The notes under the pieces are model-generated. The model searched no databases, had not been told where the DNA came from, and worked only from the letters and a program-made list of their open reading frames with translations. DNA of 64,000 nucleotides from Caenorhabditis remanei. Taxonomy: Eukaryota; Nematoda; Chromadorea; Rhabditida; Rhabditidae. The translations under genes were made by a program, and so were the position numbers. The DNA lies in the NCBI RefSeq assembly GCF_010183535.1, contig NC_071330.1:8041717-8105716 (forward strand), given 5' to 3'. This document shows positions 14,553 to 26,100 of the stretch, one piece after another (the first letter of the stretch is position 1; each line of letters begins with the position of its first letter).

Positions 14553-17500
14553 CTAAAATCTCGATTTGATAGTTGTATGCATATCTTCAAATGCGTTGAG
14601 GTATGACCGCTGAAGTCGAGACTCGACGGATGGAGACATCTCTTGGAGAACAAGTTGGGCCTAAATTGTTGTATGATACATTTTTTCAAAACATTACATC
14701 GTAATACCTTGCCAAGACCTTCCCCAACATTAGTTGGAACGTGCTTATCTTCATAAGCCAACATTTGACTGAAATGCGAATGGAGGAAGTTTCCAGCGGA
14801 ACGGAGTTCAACATGTTTTGCTCTTATGTGCTCGAGGAAAACGACTGCTTTGCATTCATCAAGAGCTTTCGCGATAGCCTGGAAATCCAATTTTGGAAAA
14901 ATTAAAGGTTTTAACTAGAGTTCTCAGAATAGATCTCACCTCTTCTGCAGCTTTTTTTTCTTTCTTGCCTTTGGGTTTACTAAGGGATTCCGGAGCAGCC
15001 GTTGGTACATTCTTTGCTAACTTCAACACTACTTTTTCAATGAGACGAAGTACGACTTGAATCGCGGCTATAGTTTGAAGAGCTCTCGATGATTTTATGA
15101 TGGAATCAACCATCCAAAACGATGGTAGTTTTTCTCCTTCTTCGCGTCTTGGAGGAACTTCAATGAGTTCTAAACAATATAGGAAAGTTAGATCTTGATT
15201 AATTACACTCACTTATTAGTTTCTTGGCCATTTCGGTTCTTGTTCCAACAAGGGAAATGTCTGGATGCTCTCCAGAATCGAGAATATCGACAAGCTTGAC
15301 AGCTGCCTCCAAATACTCCAAAATCATTTGCGGTCCGCCGGAATGAACCCATTGAGCTAAATGTTGCGGAGCAGGTGATTGGGCAAGTTTTGACGGAATC
15401 AGGAAAGATGGGTACTCTTTGCAACAATGCTCAAGATGGTTTTTGTATTCCATGACCGTCATTTTCAATTGGAGACGAGCAAGGCGTGGCTCCATATTGT
15501 CATGAGTGACACGCCCGACAGCTCCAAGAGCACGACACATTGTACTACGAAGTTCCGAGATGTCGATCTGAAAATCATTCCAATGTAAAACACAATATTT
15601 AGATCTCCTCTCACCAGCTCTTGGAAGGTTCTTTTCTTCATGTCTTCTAGAAGATTTTCGTAATCAGAAGTTTCGGTGTATGGAATAACAGTGAAGTCAC
15701 GAGTGTCAATCAGTTGCTTCCAATCTGAAATGAAAATCGATTGAGAAACAATAGAGATAAAAATAATCGATATATTGCTGACCGATGCGCTTCTCACCGA
15801 TCGGATCTTCATCTCCCCAAAGAGTCACAGTGATTTGATCAATATCATCGAGAACGAATAAGGAAGAAAGGTATCGATTCATTACTTCACATGCTGTCTT
15901 CTAAAATTTAGTCTCTGATATTTGAAGATGGAATAATCTTGGTTCCGTACCTGTGCAGATAATCGCATCTTTTGACTAGCCGCTGCCATTCGCGGGATGG
16001 CAGTAAATTTGCCGTTGCGATAGGATTGAGCAATGCAATCTTGAATCTGAAACTCTTAGTTAGGTTTCAACTTGAAGACAGATAAATTGATTATCAAAAT
16101 TTCTAACCTCTTTCTCTGCCTGCTCGTACATCATGGTCAATTGTGTATTGTTGATAATTGCCAGGTTGAAGCGGCCAGATGTTTCATAAATTGGGAAAGT
16201 CATATGACCCATGGTGTCTAGCTGGATAGCTTTGATATCCAGCGTTTTGACAAGAGCAGAAATTCGTCCAGTTGCACCTGAAAAATTTGGGAGGGATTGT
16301 TTTCTATTTACTAAATAGAAGTCTTACATAAACCTGAGTAGGCTCTTACTAATCCAAGTTTACACAGAGGATCAGTTCGATTGGTGGTGGCAACGAACTC
16401 GAGAAGAAGAATCATTTCATAGAATTTTTCAGCATCATCTGGAAACAATAAGAATTTGAGAAGGCAGATGGAACAAGTACAAACTTTCTTTCCGATAGGC
16501 ATCCCAGAGGTGAGCAGTTGTAAAATTGCATAGTACTCCTTGAGCATGTTCGCTTCGCCCTTTCTGAAATTACCCTTTTAAATGACTATATGAAGAGAGA
16601 CATAAATCGAGATTTAGTAGTCCCTCAGAAAAATTTTTTTTCAAACTTACAGCAGCAATCTGTGCGATGAATTGCTGGAAAAGGGATCGATGGTCATCAG
16701 CAGTCATTTTATCATACTCTCCGAGTGCTCGGCGGCATCTTTCCATCAAAATGATAGCCCATACTTTTGATTCCTAAAAATCCTTCAGATGAAAAAACTT
16801 ATAATAACACATTTCTCACATCTCCTTCGGCTTGTTCCGCTGCTGAAATTCCTGACATCCACGAAGTGAGACCTTTCAGAAATTCTTGTTTTTGCTCGTC
16901 AGTCATGTCTTTGAAGTACTAGAAAAAGAATAAATAAATAAATTCACAGAAAAATTGAAACTACCAGTTGCAAATCAGCAAAGCATACAGGCTTCGTGTA
17001 GAACTTTTCAACGTACAACAGCATTTTCTTTACTTTATCTCCAAAAATTGGTGTCAAATCTTCCATTCCTGGAATTTTTCTAGAAATTTCTCCCAACTTC
17101 ATGTGAGCGAAGAAAGGAACAATATAAGGAGCACGATGTTTGAATTCCGATTTACTTTGAATGCGCCCAATAAGATCACCAAGTGTCTTAATGAGTGATC
17201 GGGCTCTGAAAGGAAAATATAGTCATTAAAGAACAACAGAACACGAACGATTCAATGTCCTCTTCGTTTTCAGATCCAACTAGTTGTTCAACTTGAGAAA
17301 GAGTTGCACTAATGATGATCTTCCAAATATTCCAATTGTCAGGCCTGCAAAAAACTCCACTTTTCGTTTACGAATGTTTTTCAACACTCACATATTTTCA
17401 ACTACACCAACAGCCAACTCGCTTGCTTTTGCGTATTGCTCGTCTTTCATAAGATAAGCCATCACTTTTTCTACCAAGTTGTACGGTGCCATTGGAAGAG

Positions 17501-18415
17501 AAGCCGCTTCTCCTCTGTCTACAAACTCCGCGCATTCCTTCCATTTTTCTTGTCCTTCCAAAATCAGGAGTTCCAGTTCCAGTTCAGCAGACGCACCTTC
17601 GGTATATCCTGTTTTTGCGATTTGAGTTTCGCACATTTTCTCAGCCAATGGTAAAAGCATCTTCTTACCCAGTTCGGGGTTCTCTTTAGCCTGAAGATAC
17701 TTATATATTGAAAAACCCCCATACAACTTTTTCTGAACCTGCAAAATAAGGGACATTACACTCCAGTAATAATAAGTTGTCACATTCAGATCTTTGTAAA
17801 GACGTAATCCAATTTTCTGCTGTTCTTTGTACATTCTGTAACGAGATGTTTAGCTCACAGATAATCGTTTTCTTAAACAGACCTTTCCCGAGAGTAAGCC
17901 ATAAAAAGTTGAGTAAGATTGTTCTCACTGGGATCAACTTGAATAATCTTTTCGTAAAGAGAAACCACTTTCATATGCTGGTTACTATCCTGCAACATAA
18001 TCAAAACTGTTTTTATTCATCAAATATGAAAAGGTTTGAAAATACCCTGTAACAATGCACGAACGCTTGTAGAGTGAATTCATCATGATGAACACCTGCC
18101 ACGTCCAAAGCATCGGTAATCTCCATTGCATCAGCCACTTTATCGAGTCGCACAAGCGTCAAAGCTTTAAGAACCTGAACGTAACTCTGCAATGATGGCA
18201 AATAATATTCTAGAAAACCTTGGCTGCTGTGGTAGCTGGATGCTTCTTGAGAACTTTTTCGCATTCCGCAAACGCTTTTTTGTAGTTTTGGCTATCTAGA
18301 CTATCTGTAAATCGAACAATCGGAAGTTTTGACACAAATCCTCGGGATTTAAACTAGTCCTACCGTAAATCGGACGGAGCCGACGCTCCAATATGGCTAA
18401 CTCAGCTTTTGACAT
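14553..18415 (-). CDS. cra-1: NatB N-terminal acetyltransferase auxiliary subunit (NAA25/MDM20)
   Basis: A long gene of many short exons starting MSKAELAILERRLRPIYGSL and ending ...MHTTIKSRF at 14553. Assigned exons at the 5' end include 18364-18415, 18219-18304 and 18046-18174. The protein is almost wholly helical with TPR-like repeats, such as KVLKALTLVRLDKVADAME and LDVAGVHHDEFTLQAFVHCY. This matches NAA25, which anchors the catalytic NAA20 to ribosomes to acetylate nascent proteins starting Met-Asp, Met-Glu or Met-Asn. The worm NAA25 homologue CRA-1 is also required for synaptonemal complex central-region assembly in meiosis. The gene is divergent from the coiled-coil gene at 18753, so the 340 bp between them is probably a shared promoter. 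Internal exon borders were not all resolved. Confidence 0.88.
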
Positions 18416-18752
18416 ACTTGAACCCGTTGAGCTTGTTATATCCTGTAAAAATGCAAAATCCAATCAAAATTGTGGGAAAATATGAAAAAAAAACAGCGAA
18501 ATTAGCAGTGGAGCATGGTTGCGTACTCTCGAGATAGGCGCGCGAAATTTGAAAAGTATTCGCTGATCTTTCTTAAATACTTTTTCTTATTTCTTTAACG
18601 CGTTAACGAATTCGTTTTAATACTTCGTTTTTTCAACTTGTTTTGTTTTGAAATAGAATTGGTGAACAATTTTCTACAAGAATTTTAAATTTTAAATGTT
18701 AAGTCAAAATTTGTCAACTCTTTTTTAATATTAATTTCAGAACAATTATCCA

Positions 18753-19449
18753 ATGACATCGATCAGTCCACAGAACATGTCAACGAACAGCTGGAATTCC
18801 TTGCCAAAATCAGAACGAAATAAAAGTGAAATTCTCCTTTTTTGAAAAATTGTTCAAGTTTTTTTTTCCAGTTTTTCTGCAAGTCCAAGAAGCTAACAAT
18901 AAAGCGAAGTTGGTAATCGACGATCATCAGAAAACGCTCTCTGAACTACGTAAAAAGATTCCGGAAGAATGTTTGGAAATGTTCGAGAAGGAAAAAACAA
19001 TCTTACTGCAACACTACGTGAGTACAACTGATATAAATCGAAATGTTGATTTGAGAATATTTTCCAGACAACTGCTGAGTTGCTTCCACATCTTCCGAAA
19101 GAAGGATTAAGCAACGACGAAGCTCAACGGATGATATCCATTATCAAGGAGAGAGTGGAAGCTCAAGTAGCGGATCAGGAAGAGAGTAAAATCATAAAAC
19201 AACAAATTGAAAAGGTCAGTTGAAATCTGGATTAAACTAAGACAAAAATTTTAAAAAAAACCTAAAAATATTTAAGACTAAAAAATGTTTATTAAGAATT
19301 ATAGTTTAACCTAGTTAGATTGCCAGCATAATTACAATTACGGAATCTTCAACTTGAAAAAATTTCAGCAACACCAGGAGAACGAACAACTTCGTCAAAA
19401 AATCCGCGATTTGGCTGGAGAAATTCTTCGCGAGTGCGAAGAAAACTGA
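18753..19449 (+). CDS. small coiled-coil protein, first gene of a likely operon
   Basis: Four exons (18753-18825, 18872-19017, 19068-19214, 19369-19449) join without phase conflict to 148 residues. The start follows an acceptor TTTCAG ending at 18740. After a short Ser/Asn-rich N-terminus, nearly all of the protein is charged and helical: QEANNKAKLVIDDHQKTLSE, ERVEAQVADQEESKIIKQ and ENEQLRQKIRDLAGEIL, which should form a coiled coil. I do not recognise it from sequence alone. In C. elegans the small kinetochore subunit gene kbp-1 is, as I recall, on the same cosmid as sma-3 and cra-1, and its size and helical nature would fit, but this is only a positional guess. Confidence 0.75.
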
Positions 19450-19564
19450 CAACTTGTGAAATTCATTTTACACGTGTTTTATAATTAGCGTTGAAAACGA
19501 TATTTCCTGTATAATCTCATTTCTCTGTTCCCCTTCGTGTATTCATTCTTATATCGTCAGTTCC

Positions 19565-19622
19565 AATAAAGTGATGGGGTTCAAAAACGATTCACAATTT
19601 TTCAAAAACCTTCCAGTTTCAG
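19565..19622 (+). promoter_or_regulatory. poly(A) signal and SL2-type trans-splice site
   Basis: AATAAA at 19565-19570 serves the upstream coiled-coil gene. It is followed about 50 bases later by the acceptor TTTCAG ending at 19622, just before the next ATG at 19628. This spacing is the classic arrangement inside a C. elegans operon. Confidence 0.65.
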
Positions 19623-19627
19623 ACAAA

Positions 19628-20365
19628 ATGGTTTGTGCGAATAATGAATAGATCTAGAAGTTTTTATTTACAGATTATCTCATCCGGTCCGATCATCGTT
19701 TACAGAACAGCTGGATGCGACATTGAGAACTTCAGAGATAAATTCGAGGTATTTAAATGTCTTGAAGACATTGAATTTCATAAGTTAGTTCCAGATAATT
19801 CATGGTTGGTCGCCTCTTTTGATGTCAACTGCTAAATGTTTCACTCGTTTAATAATCAGTAACATTACTGATCCTGTTTGCATTCCAATTATTCGGAGCT
19901 TGACTGTTAATGCGGTACAGTAGTCCTCTAAAAATAATTTTCGAAGTTTAACTTTCCAATCTTAGGGAGTTAATGTTCAACTGTACACCAGTACTCCGAC
20001 GAAGCCGGTTATTCAAGAAAATGAGAATTGCATTGTAAGCCAGAGAAAGTTGGTGTTTGTCGATTTCTCGTTAAACTGAGTTAACATCTTTAACAGAGTT
20101 GGAACTGATGATTGCCCTGATGTTTCCACTGCTGTCGCAAATGTTTTCTTGGCGGACATGAATAGTTTCAATGAAACTGTTGATTTAAGAATCAACACTG
20201 ATGCAACTATATTCAACGAGCGAATCGATTCTGTAAGCTATGTTGAGCGATCCCGACGACTCATGTTCTTTTTTCCAGATTGTTATGAAAGCTGGATCAT
20301 CGATCACAATCAACAGAATCATTCAAACATCTGGCGGTGCCACGTCGACAATAGCAAACTCTTAA
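19628..20365 (+). CDS. unrecognised 167-residue protein
   Basis: Six exons (19628-19630, 19674-19748, 19795-19914, 19966-20048, 20097-20232, 20279-20365) give 167 residues. The first coding exon is only the ATG. The protein is beta-rich in look, starting MIISSGPIIVYRTAGCD and ending TSGGATSTIANS, with no signal peptide, membrane span or known motif. Four introns are 43-51 bp. The fourth requires a non-consensus donor (GTTGGT at 20049), because the better-looking GTAAGC upstream breaks the frame. It lies 179 bp after the coiled-coil gene on the same strand and is probably the second gene of that operon. No function is proposed. Confidence 0.65.
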
Positions 20366-20740
20366 GCACTCTCCGTTAAAAATAAAAACATCCCGGCTGA
20401 GACCAAAACACGGAACCTTTTACTCTCTTTTAATGCTAGGGCAATGTAGCAACTGACGGGGGTCACGAGTCAAGGTGGGGTCCCGATCTATAATCATCCA
20501 CATGGTTCTGAGAAAAATTTCTCTTTTTTCCAAGATTTTTTGAAATTTCATGTGATTTTACACTCTGCCACCACTGATTTTCAAATCCCTCCTCTTTTCT
20601 TCGTTTCCTATTGTTTGTTGGCGGAGCCTTGAAGCCAGATGACTTTTCATCGATCATCATTATGCTCTTTCTTATACTTTCACATTAATAAATTTTGAAA
20701 TGTTACAAAAATAAGCTCCAAAGTTTCAAAATTGGTTCAC
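20366..20740. other. 3' flank of the unrecognised gene
   Basis: Non-coding. An AATAAA follows the stop at 20380. The open frame on the - strand at 20463-20660 has no splice or start context that supports it. Confidence 0.35.
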
Positions 20741-20997
20741 GCCTACACGGTAATTCAATCATAACCTATGCAAACGCGCTTTGTTGAGACTACATTTTGG
20801 TAATATTATTTGACGCCTAAATTGCAATTTTTAATATTTTTTGTTTTTCCAAAAAATTGGTCTTTCTCGATTATATTTCTCCTTAAAACTATTTCTTGTC
20901 TAAGTTTTTCAGTTTGAACAAAAAAATTTAGGTAAGCGATTTTTCTCAAAAGAGCGCATTTGCATAGGTTCACTTTGAATTATCGTGCGCCTATATA
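20741..20997. mobile_element. MITE-like inverted-repeat element, copy 1
   Basis: The left arm (20741-20789) and right arm (20944-20997) are imperfect inverted repeats of about 45 bases. Both contain the core ACCTATGCAAACGCGCT, which reads GCGCATTTGCATAGGT on the right side. The ~155-bp centre is AT-rich and codes for nothing. Size and structure fit a non-autonomous DNA transposon. A second member with the same core lies at 22408-22600. Confidence 0.6.
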
Positions 20998-22407
20998 TAG
21001 GCCTATACAGCTAATCTTTAAAGGCGCACGTAGTTTTTTTTGTTCAAGGTCTCGGTTGGCTACCGGAGTGAACATACGAAACATTCTTGAAAGCTCAAAA
21101 CTGTTTCGTTTTTTCAAGATGTTTCGAGATTTTCCGTTCGACTTTTCCTTTAAATAGTTGTTAAAATTGTATACAGGTCTGAATTCCAAGATTTGAAGCA
21201 TTAAAAAAAGTGCATTTCTTGTATTCATTTGATTCCTAGTTGAAAACTAGAATGTGTTATTTTGTTCTTCTGCAAACATCAGGCCCTCCGCCGTATAACA
21301 CAAGAAAGTGAACAGCTGCGGTGGACAGATGTGTTCCATCCTCCCATCCATTCAATTCTCCTCATTTTGTGCACGTTCCTCTTCCTAATGCACAAAGAAC
21401 CACCACCAACATTTGACCTTCTCATAATCTTTCGACGTCACTCTTTCTTCTCATTCTTCTTTTTTTCTCCGGAAAAGTGTAACACTGAAGCTAACGGAGA
21501 GAGAAACGTTTTAGACCCCCAGAAAATTTTCATCTCTGTCACTAGTTTCTCTAAGATAATTACCTTCCGCTCGAGAATTTTCTGAAAACTCGTAGAATGT
21601 TTCTCACTGTTTTGCATTATGCTCAGAAATCCGGTTTCATTCACGAAGAGTGCATAATTCTCACAATCCAAAAGTATTTAAACTTATTTTCTTACGGTCC
21701 AGCATTTCCGATCTGGGCAATTGCGAACACTGTTTCTATACGTTTTGTCTTTTGAGCTATTGTATCGCTAAGACTCATTCATCTCCAAAGAGTACAACTA
21801 CGCCCTCTAAAGCCTTTCAAAGCATATCGACCCAAGTGCGTATTCTCTGAGGGTGCACTTTATTTGCCATATTTCTGCGTCTCTTTCATTAGGCACTTTG
21901 TTTCCGACTTTCGAATCTCCTTGAAATGGTTCTTTGCACTATTATGCACTGTCGGTTTAAACTGATAAAAGTTCAACTATGTAAGAAGATCATAAAGGAC
22001 GGGTCTTTTTATTGTAATGGATATCAGTTGCTATTTAAGGAAGCATCTAGCTTTTATGGTTCTTTTTTTATTATACAAATTAACTGAGTTTTGATTTTTT
22101 GATACGTTAGTGATTTCAAACAGTTCACCTATCCAAAAATAACATCATTTCATTTTTGATCTTAATAATAAACTTTTATCTCCCACGTGGTTTAATAGAA
22201 CAAAACGTAACAGACAAATGGGCGGCGCTAAATCCAAAAAGCTGACGTCACTTTCTTGTTTTTTCCCACTTTGATACTATATTTTGTCCATTGATCTGTT
22301 ATCAGTCAAGATAAGGAAGCGACGGCTGGTGTTATTGAAATTGTTTATAAGTAAAGAATTAAGTAGAAACATTCATTGTTTTTGAGCTGATAACAACCAC
22401 TTAACTG
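20998..22407. other. intergenic, no gene seen
   Basis: About 1.4 kb between the two MITE-like elements. It contains mixed AT-rich DNA and short open frames on both strands without coding character. Confidence 0.4.
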
Positions 22408-22600
22408 TGCACGTTGAGGCCCAGGCTACCTGTGCGAACACGCTCTAACGAGAAACTACGTGGAAATGAAAATATTTTCACGTATCCTAAAATCTTCTGT
22501 AGGAAAATAGATTCTAATGTTCACCGCCACGTATTGCGGACCATGTCTTTTTCAGAGCGCGTTTGCATAGGTAACATGGGACTCAACGTGACTGTGTTTT
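22408..22600. mobile_element. MITE-like inverted-repeat element, copy 2
   Basis: The left arm, beginning GCACGTTGAGGCCCAGGC, and the reverse complement of the right arm, beginning TCACGTTGAGTCCCATG, match over about 40 bases with scattered changes. They continue into the same ACCTRTGCRAACRCGCTCT core as the element at 20741. The total length is ~190 bp, shorter than copy 1. It sits about 230 bp before the start of the small gene at 22827, so it may lie in that gene's promoter. Confidence 0.6.
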
Positions 22601-22826
22601 GGCTAAAAGAGAGGTTATAACATCGTTCTTGTTGAAAGCATAAAAGAGAGTACCTGAGTGATGTTTGACAGTTTTTTAAGTGTTTTGAATTCTTCTAGAC
22701 AATTTTCCATTCTTAAACATACCTTTCTTCATTTTTTAAACAACCTCATTCTCTTGTCTTCTCGTCTTAATCGTTAACTTTCGTTATAATCCTGTTTTTT
22801 CAGCTACTTACTGTAACAATCACAAA

Positions 22827-23132
22827 ATGGCTACCCAATCTGCTGTTTCTACCGCTTCAGTTCCACAAGGAGCCCCTTCCACCAACGTATCCGCTTCGGT
22901 CGTTCCACCACAAGGTCTCTGGAGTTCCGCTCAGCAACTTTTCTCATTCACAGCTCCAAAAATCGGAAAAGGTTCAACCAATTTGTCTATAATTTAATAT
23001 TTATTTTAACATTTTGCAGACGGAGAGTTCTCGTTCCAATTCTTAACTTCTCCACAAAGAGCGAAACCAGCTGCGACTGTCAACGCTGATAACTTCTACA
23101 TGTATGCCTGTGGATCCATTAACATGCCATAA
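22827..23132 (+). CDS. small 85-residue orphan protein
   Basis: Two exons (22827-22971 and 23020-23132) separated by a 48-bp intron give 85 residues. An acceptor TTTTCAG ends at 22801 and the ATG context CACAAAATGG is good. The sequence is rich in Ala, Ser, Pro and Gln and starts MATQSAVSTASVPQGAP. It contains the aromatic pieces GLWSSAQQLFSFTAPKIGKD and GEFSFQFLTSPQRAKP, and ends NADNFYMYACGSINMP. There is no signal peptide or membrane span. Codons look like those of a well-expressed worm gene (many GTC, TCC, ACC and GCT). I do not recognise the family; a muscle or cuticle-associated role cannot be judged from this. Confidence 0.72.
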
Positions 23133-26100
23133 GCCTGAAACATCATTTATCTCATCAACGGGCGTCCTTCGCGATCTTCACTCTTTTTCCATTGTTTAAT
23201 GCGCAGATCTCCTTGACACCCGACTACACCACCGTATGCCTAAAACAGGAGATAGTTTTACCTCATTTTTGTCTCAAATTCACTTCATGTAATTGGATCA
23301 TATTTTCATATACTATTTCGTTGTATTCATCACTGTCTTCTCTGCTCAAAGCATTCAAAGCTAATAAATAATATTTCTAATAACGTGAACTGTAGGATTT
23401 CGTCACTTCGGTTCCAAACTTTGTTTCTCATCGGTGACGAGGGGATTTGGATTGCCTATCCCGCACCACTCTCAAACACTTTTGTTTAATCAGCAAAGTT
23501 AAATTTAAAGAAAAAGACATCGTGAAATCACGCGTGGTCGTCTTACCCAAACTACCGGCCGGCTATGTAGAGTTGGTGGGAACTAAAAAAATTAACGTTT
23601 CACGGTTTTCATAGGAATTTTAACCGTTCTTTTTCATATAGGCTGGTTGGAATCCTGCCAGCTTATCGAACAGATATTTTCTTAACTTAACGACCGATTT
23701 TGGTTGTACACACATATGTTCAGCACGACTAAGAGGATAACAAGAAACCAGAAACGTTTTATTTATTTTCAAAGGTTGAGATCCGGCTGACACGAAGAAC
23801 TCGATGATTCCTTTCAAGAATGGTCCTATCGAATAAATATATCGAGATGCTAAAAAACGGAAAAAAGTTCGTGGAACGTGTAAACAGTAATAAATCTGAT
23901 ATCTTTCCTTGTTTTTAGTTTAAAAATAGACTGATATACCGTATTATCATCGTAAATAAATGCATGAAGACACAAATACACTGGCACCAAATAGCAGAAA
24001 TAGAAAAGAAATCACATATTCAATTTGTCTGATCATTCGGGAAACATTTCAATTTCCGTGTCTCCTTCCATTCGTCCGATTTCTTAATTAGAAGAATAAG
24101 ATACGAGGAATCGAAGAAATCTTCACTTTTTCGATTTCTCTTTCTCATTTTCATCAATCCGATGTGCTCATAATTAGTGCTCTCTCTTTCTCTTTCTACT
24201 TCTCTCAAAGATTCTTTTTTCTCTTTCAATGTGTTAGTGTCACATTTCAGACAAGATTCGCGTGTTGAAGAAGAAGTAAAAGAAAGGTTTGTATATGGAG
24301 ATGACATGTCATGTTTCAATATATTTCTTTTTTTTCTGCTTTAAGAACTACTAGTATTCAATGTTGAAAGTAAACTCTGATTTTCGAATGAATGATGTGA
24401 AAATATCAGAATTTGTTCCAGTCTCCTCTCTCTAAATACTCTCTGCTACTTGGTAGATTGTGGGCATCTGTATAGAACAAAACCCACAAAACATATCTCT
24501 ATCAGCATCTCGAATCAGTCACAAGTCCCTTGCTTGGTTGGTAAAATGGATCTAATTCTCTGATTCTACTAATCCGGTCATATTTTTTCCATCTCAATGC
24601 TTCAACTCACTCATTTTCAGCTCGTTTTCTGGTTCTTCGAGTCGTTAAATATGGAAATCTTGAATCAGAATTCGCTCCAATGATTTTGATTTTTCTCGTC
24701 TCGTTCTTTCCTTTTCCGCCAGAAAAAATTTCATGTTTTCACTCCATTTCCTTCTTTGACGTTTTTTTGAGAAAATTACGACCTCATAAATCGAAATCTA
24801 GATGAGTGGGAGACTCTTTTCTAGAATTATTTTAGTGAACTGAATACAACTGTTCTAGATCTTGTAATAGTTTTATGCTCTCTTCTTCCTAGAGTTATAA
24901 TTTTTAATAGCTTCAAGTTGTCTTGATAACTCCTCTTCTCATTCATAATTACTTTAAACACATTGTCCTTTTCCTCTTTCTCTTTTTCGTTTAATTTCCA
25001 ATTGAACTTTTTTTCTCTGAATCAATTCAACCTTTTTCCTTCTTTTTTCAGAAACGCTTTCGTTTTCTGTTTCTTTATCCTTGGTTTCGGACGGTAATTT
25101 GATTTCGAAACCCAATTGGGTTGTCATATCTTTATGTTTATATCCCAACCGGTTTTTTCTTTTTGCTCTTCCTTTTTTTGGAGAGAAAAGGGCACATGGT
25201 ACCCTCCAAACAAACGGAACGTTTCTTTCTTCTTCTTCTAATTCTTTCTTCTTCTTCTAATTTTTCCATTTCAACATCCTCTAATTTTGATTCATTTGAT
25301 TTGTTACTCTCCTCAGGAAAACCTTTGTCTAAAATCAACTGATATAAAATATCCTACATTCGAGCTTTGGTTTCTTCTTGCATTTTCTTCCTTTTTTCCA
25401 GACTTTTCTCACCTATTTTTCAGTTATTCATCTCTGAATTATTTCCTGTTTCACAGACTTGTTAATGATATTCGACCAAACGTGAGATCTCCGCCGATTC
25501 GAAAAAAATTACAACCATTGAAAATGAGCACTTCATTATGAGTTGCAATTGACTGAATCTATGAATTATTTGTGAGAAAATTAGCTGAAAGAGAAGAAAA
25601 AACGAGTTGAATACGAACATTTCGAGAAAAACCATATAATAGGAAAGGAGGAACTTATTAAGATTTTTACTTGAACTCCCATCCAGAAACCGAAAGTTTT
25701 ACTTTGGTTTCGAATTTCTCAAAATCTGAATTTCAGATTCCAGCGGATGGTACTTTTTCGGTTATCAGTTGAAACCAATCACTCGAACATATCCTTCATA
25801 CTTCTTGAAAATTCATTAAAACTGACTAATTTCTTGAAACAAGAACGTCAAGTTCCCATTGCAGATATGATTGTTATTTTAAATATCTAGAAGAAAAACT
25901 TGGAAATAATAAAACTCGGGAAATGTAATGAGAAAACTTTGGTGACAGCGCCTTCCGTATGCACATGAATCAAACTAAATTCTAAAACTAACTTTCAATA
26001 AATTAAACTTTCAACTAGAATAAGAAACAACTCGGATTGTCGAATAAACAATTTATTTAGAATTTTAGCTCTGCCTCTTCCAAGTTTGTTTAACTTTTGT

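Noticed and set aside
20463..20660. 65-codon - strand open frame in the 3' flank of the unrecognised gene
   Set aside because: No acceptor, promoter or coding bias. It overlaps the likely 3' flank of the + strand gene.
23390..23480. GC-richer, possibly structured stretch considered as an RNA gene
   Set aside because: No tRNA A/B boxes, snoRNA boxes or clear cloverleaf could be found by eye.
24020..25338. Lys/Glu-rich - strand open frames
   Set aside because: They follow from the pyrimidine bias of the + strand. No start, splice set or known motif supports them.
25455..25541. acceptor-bordered + strand stretch reading LVNDIRPNVRSPPIRKKL to a stop
   Set aside because: It looks somewhat coding, but I could find no upstream exon that joins in frame, so I did not call a gene.
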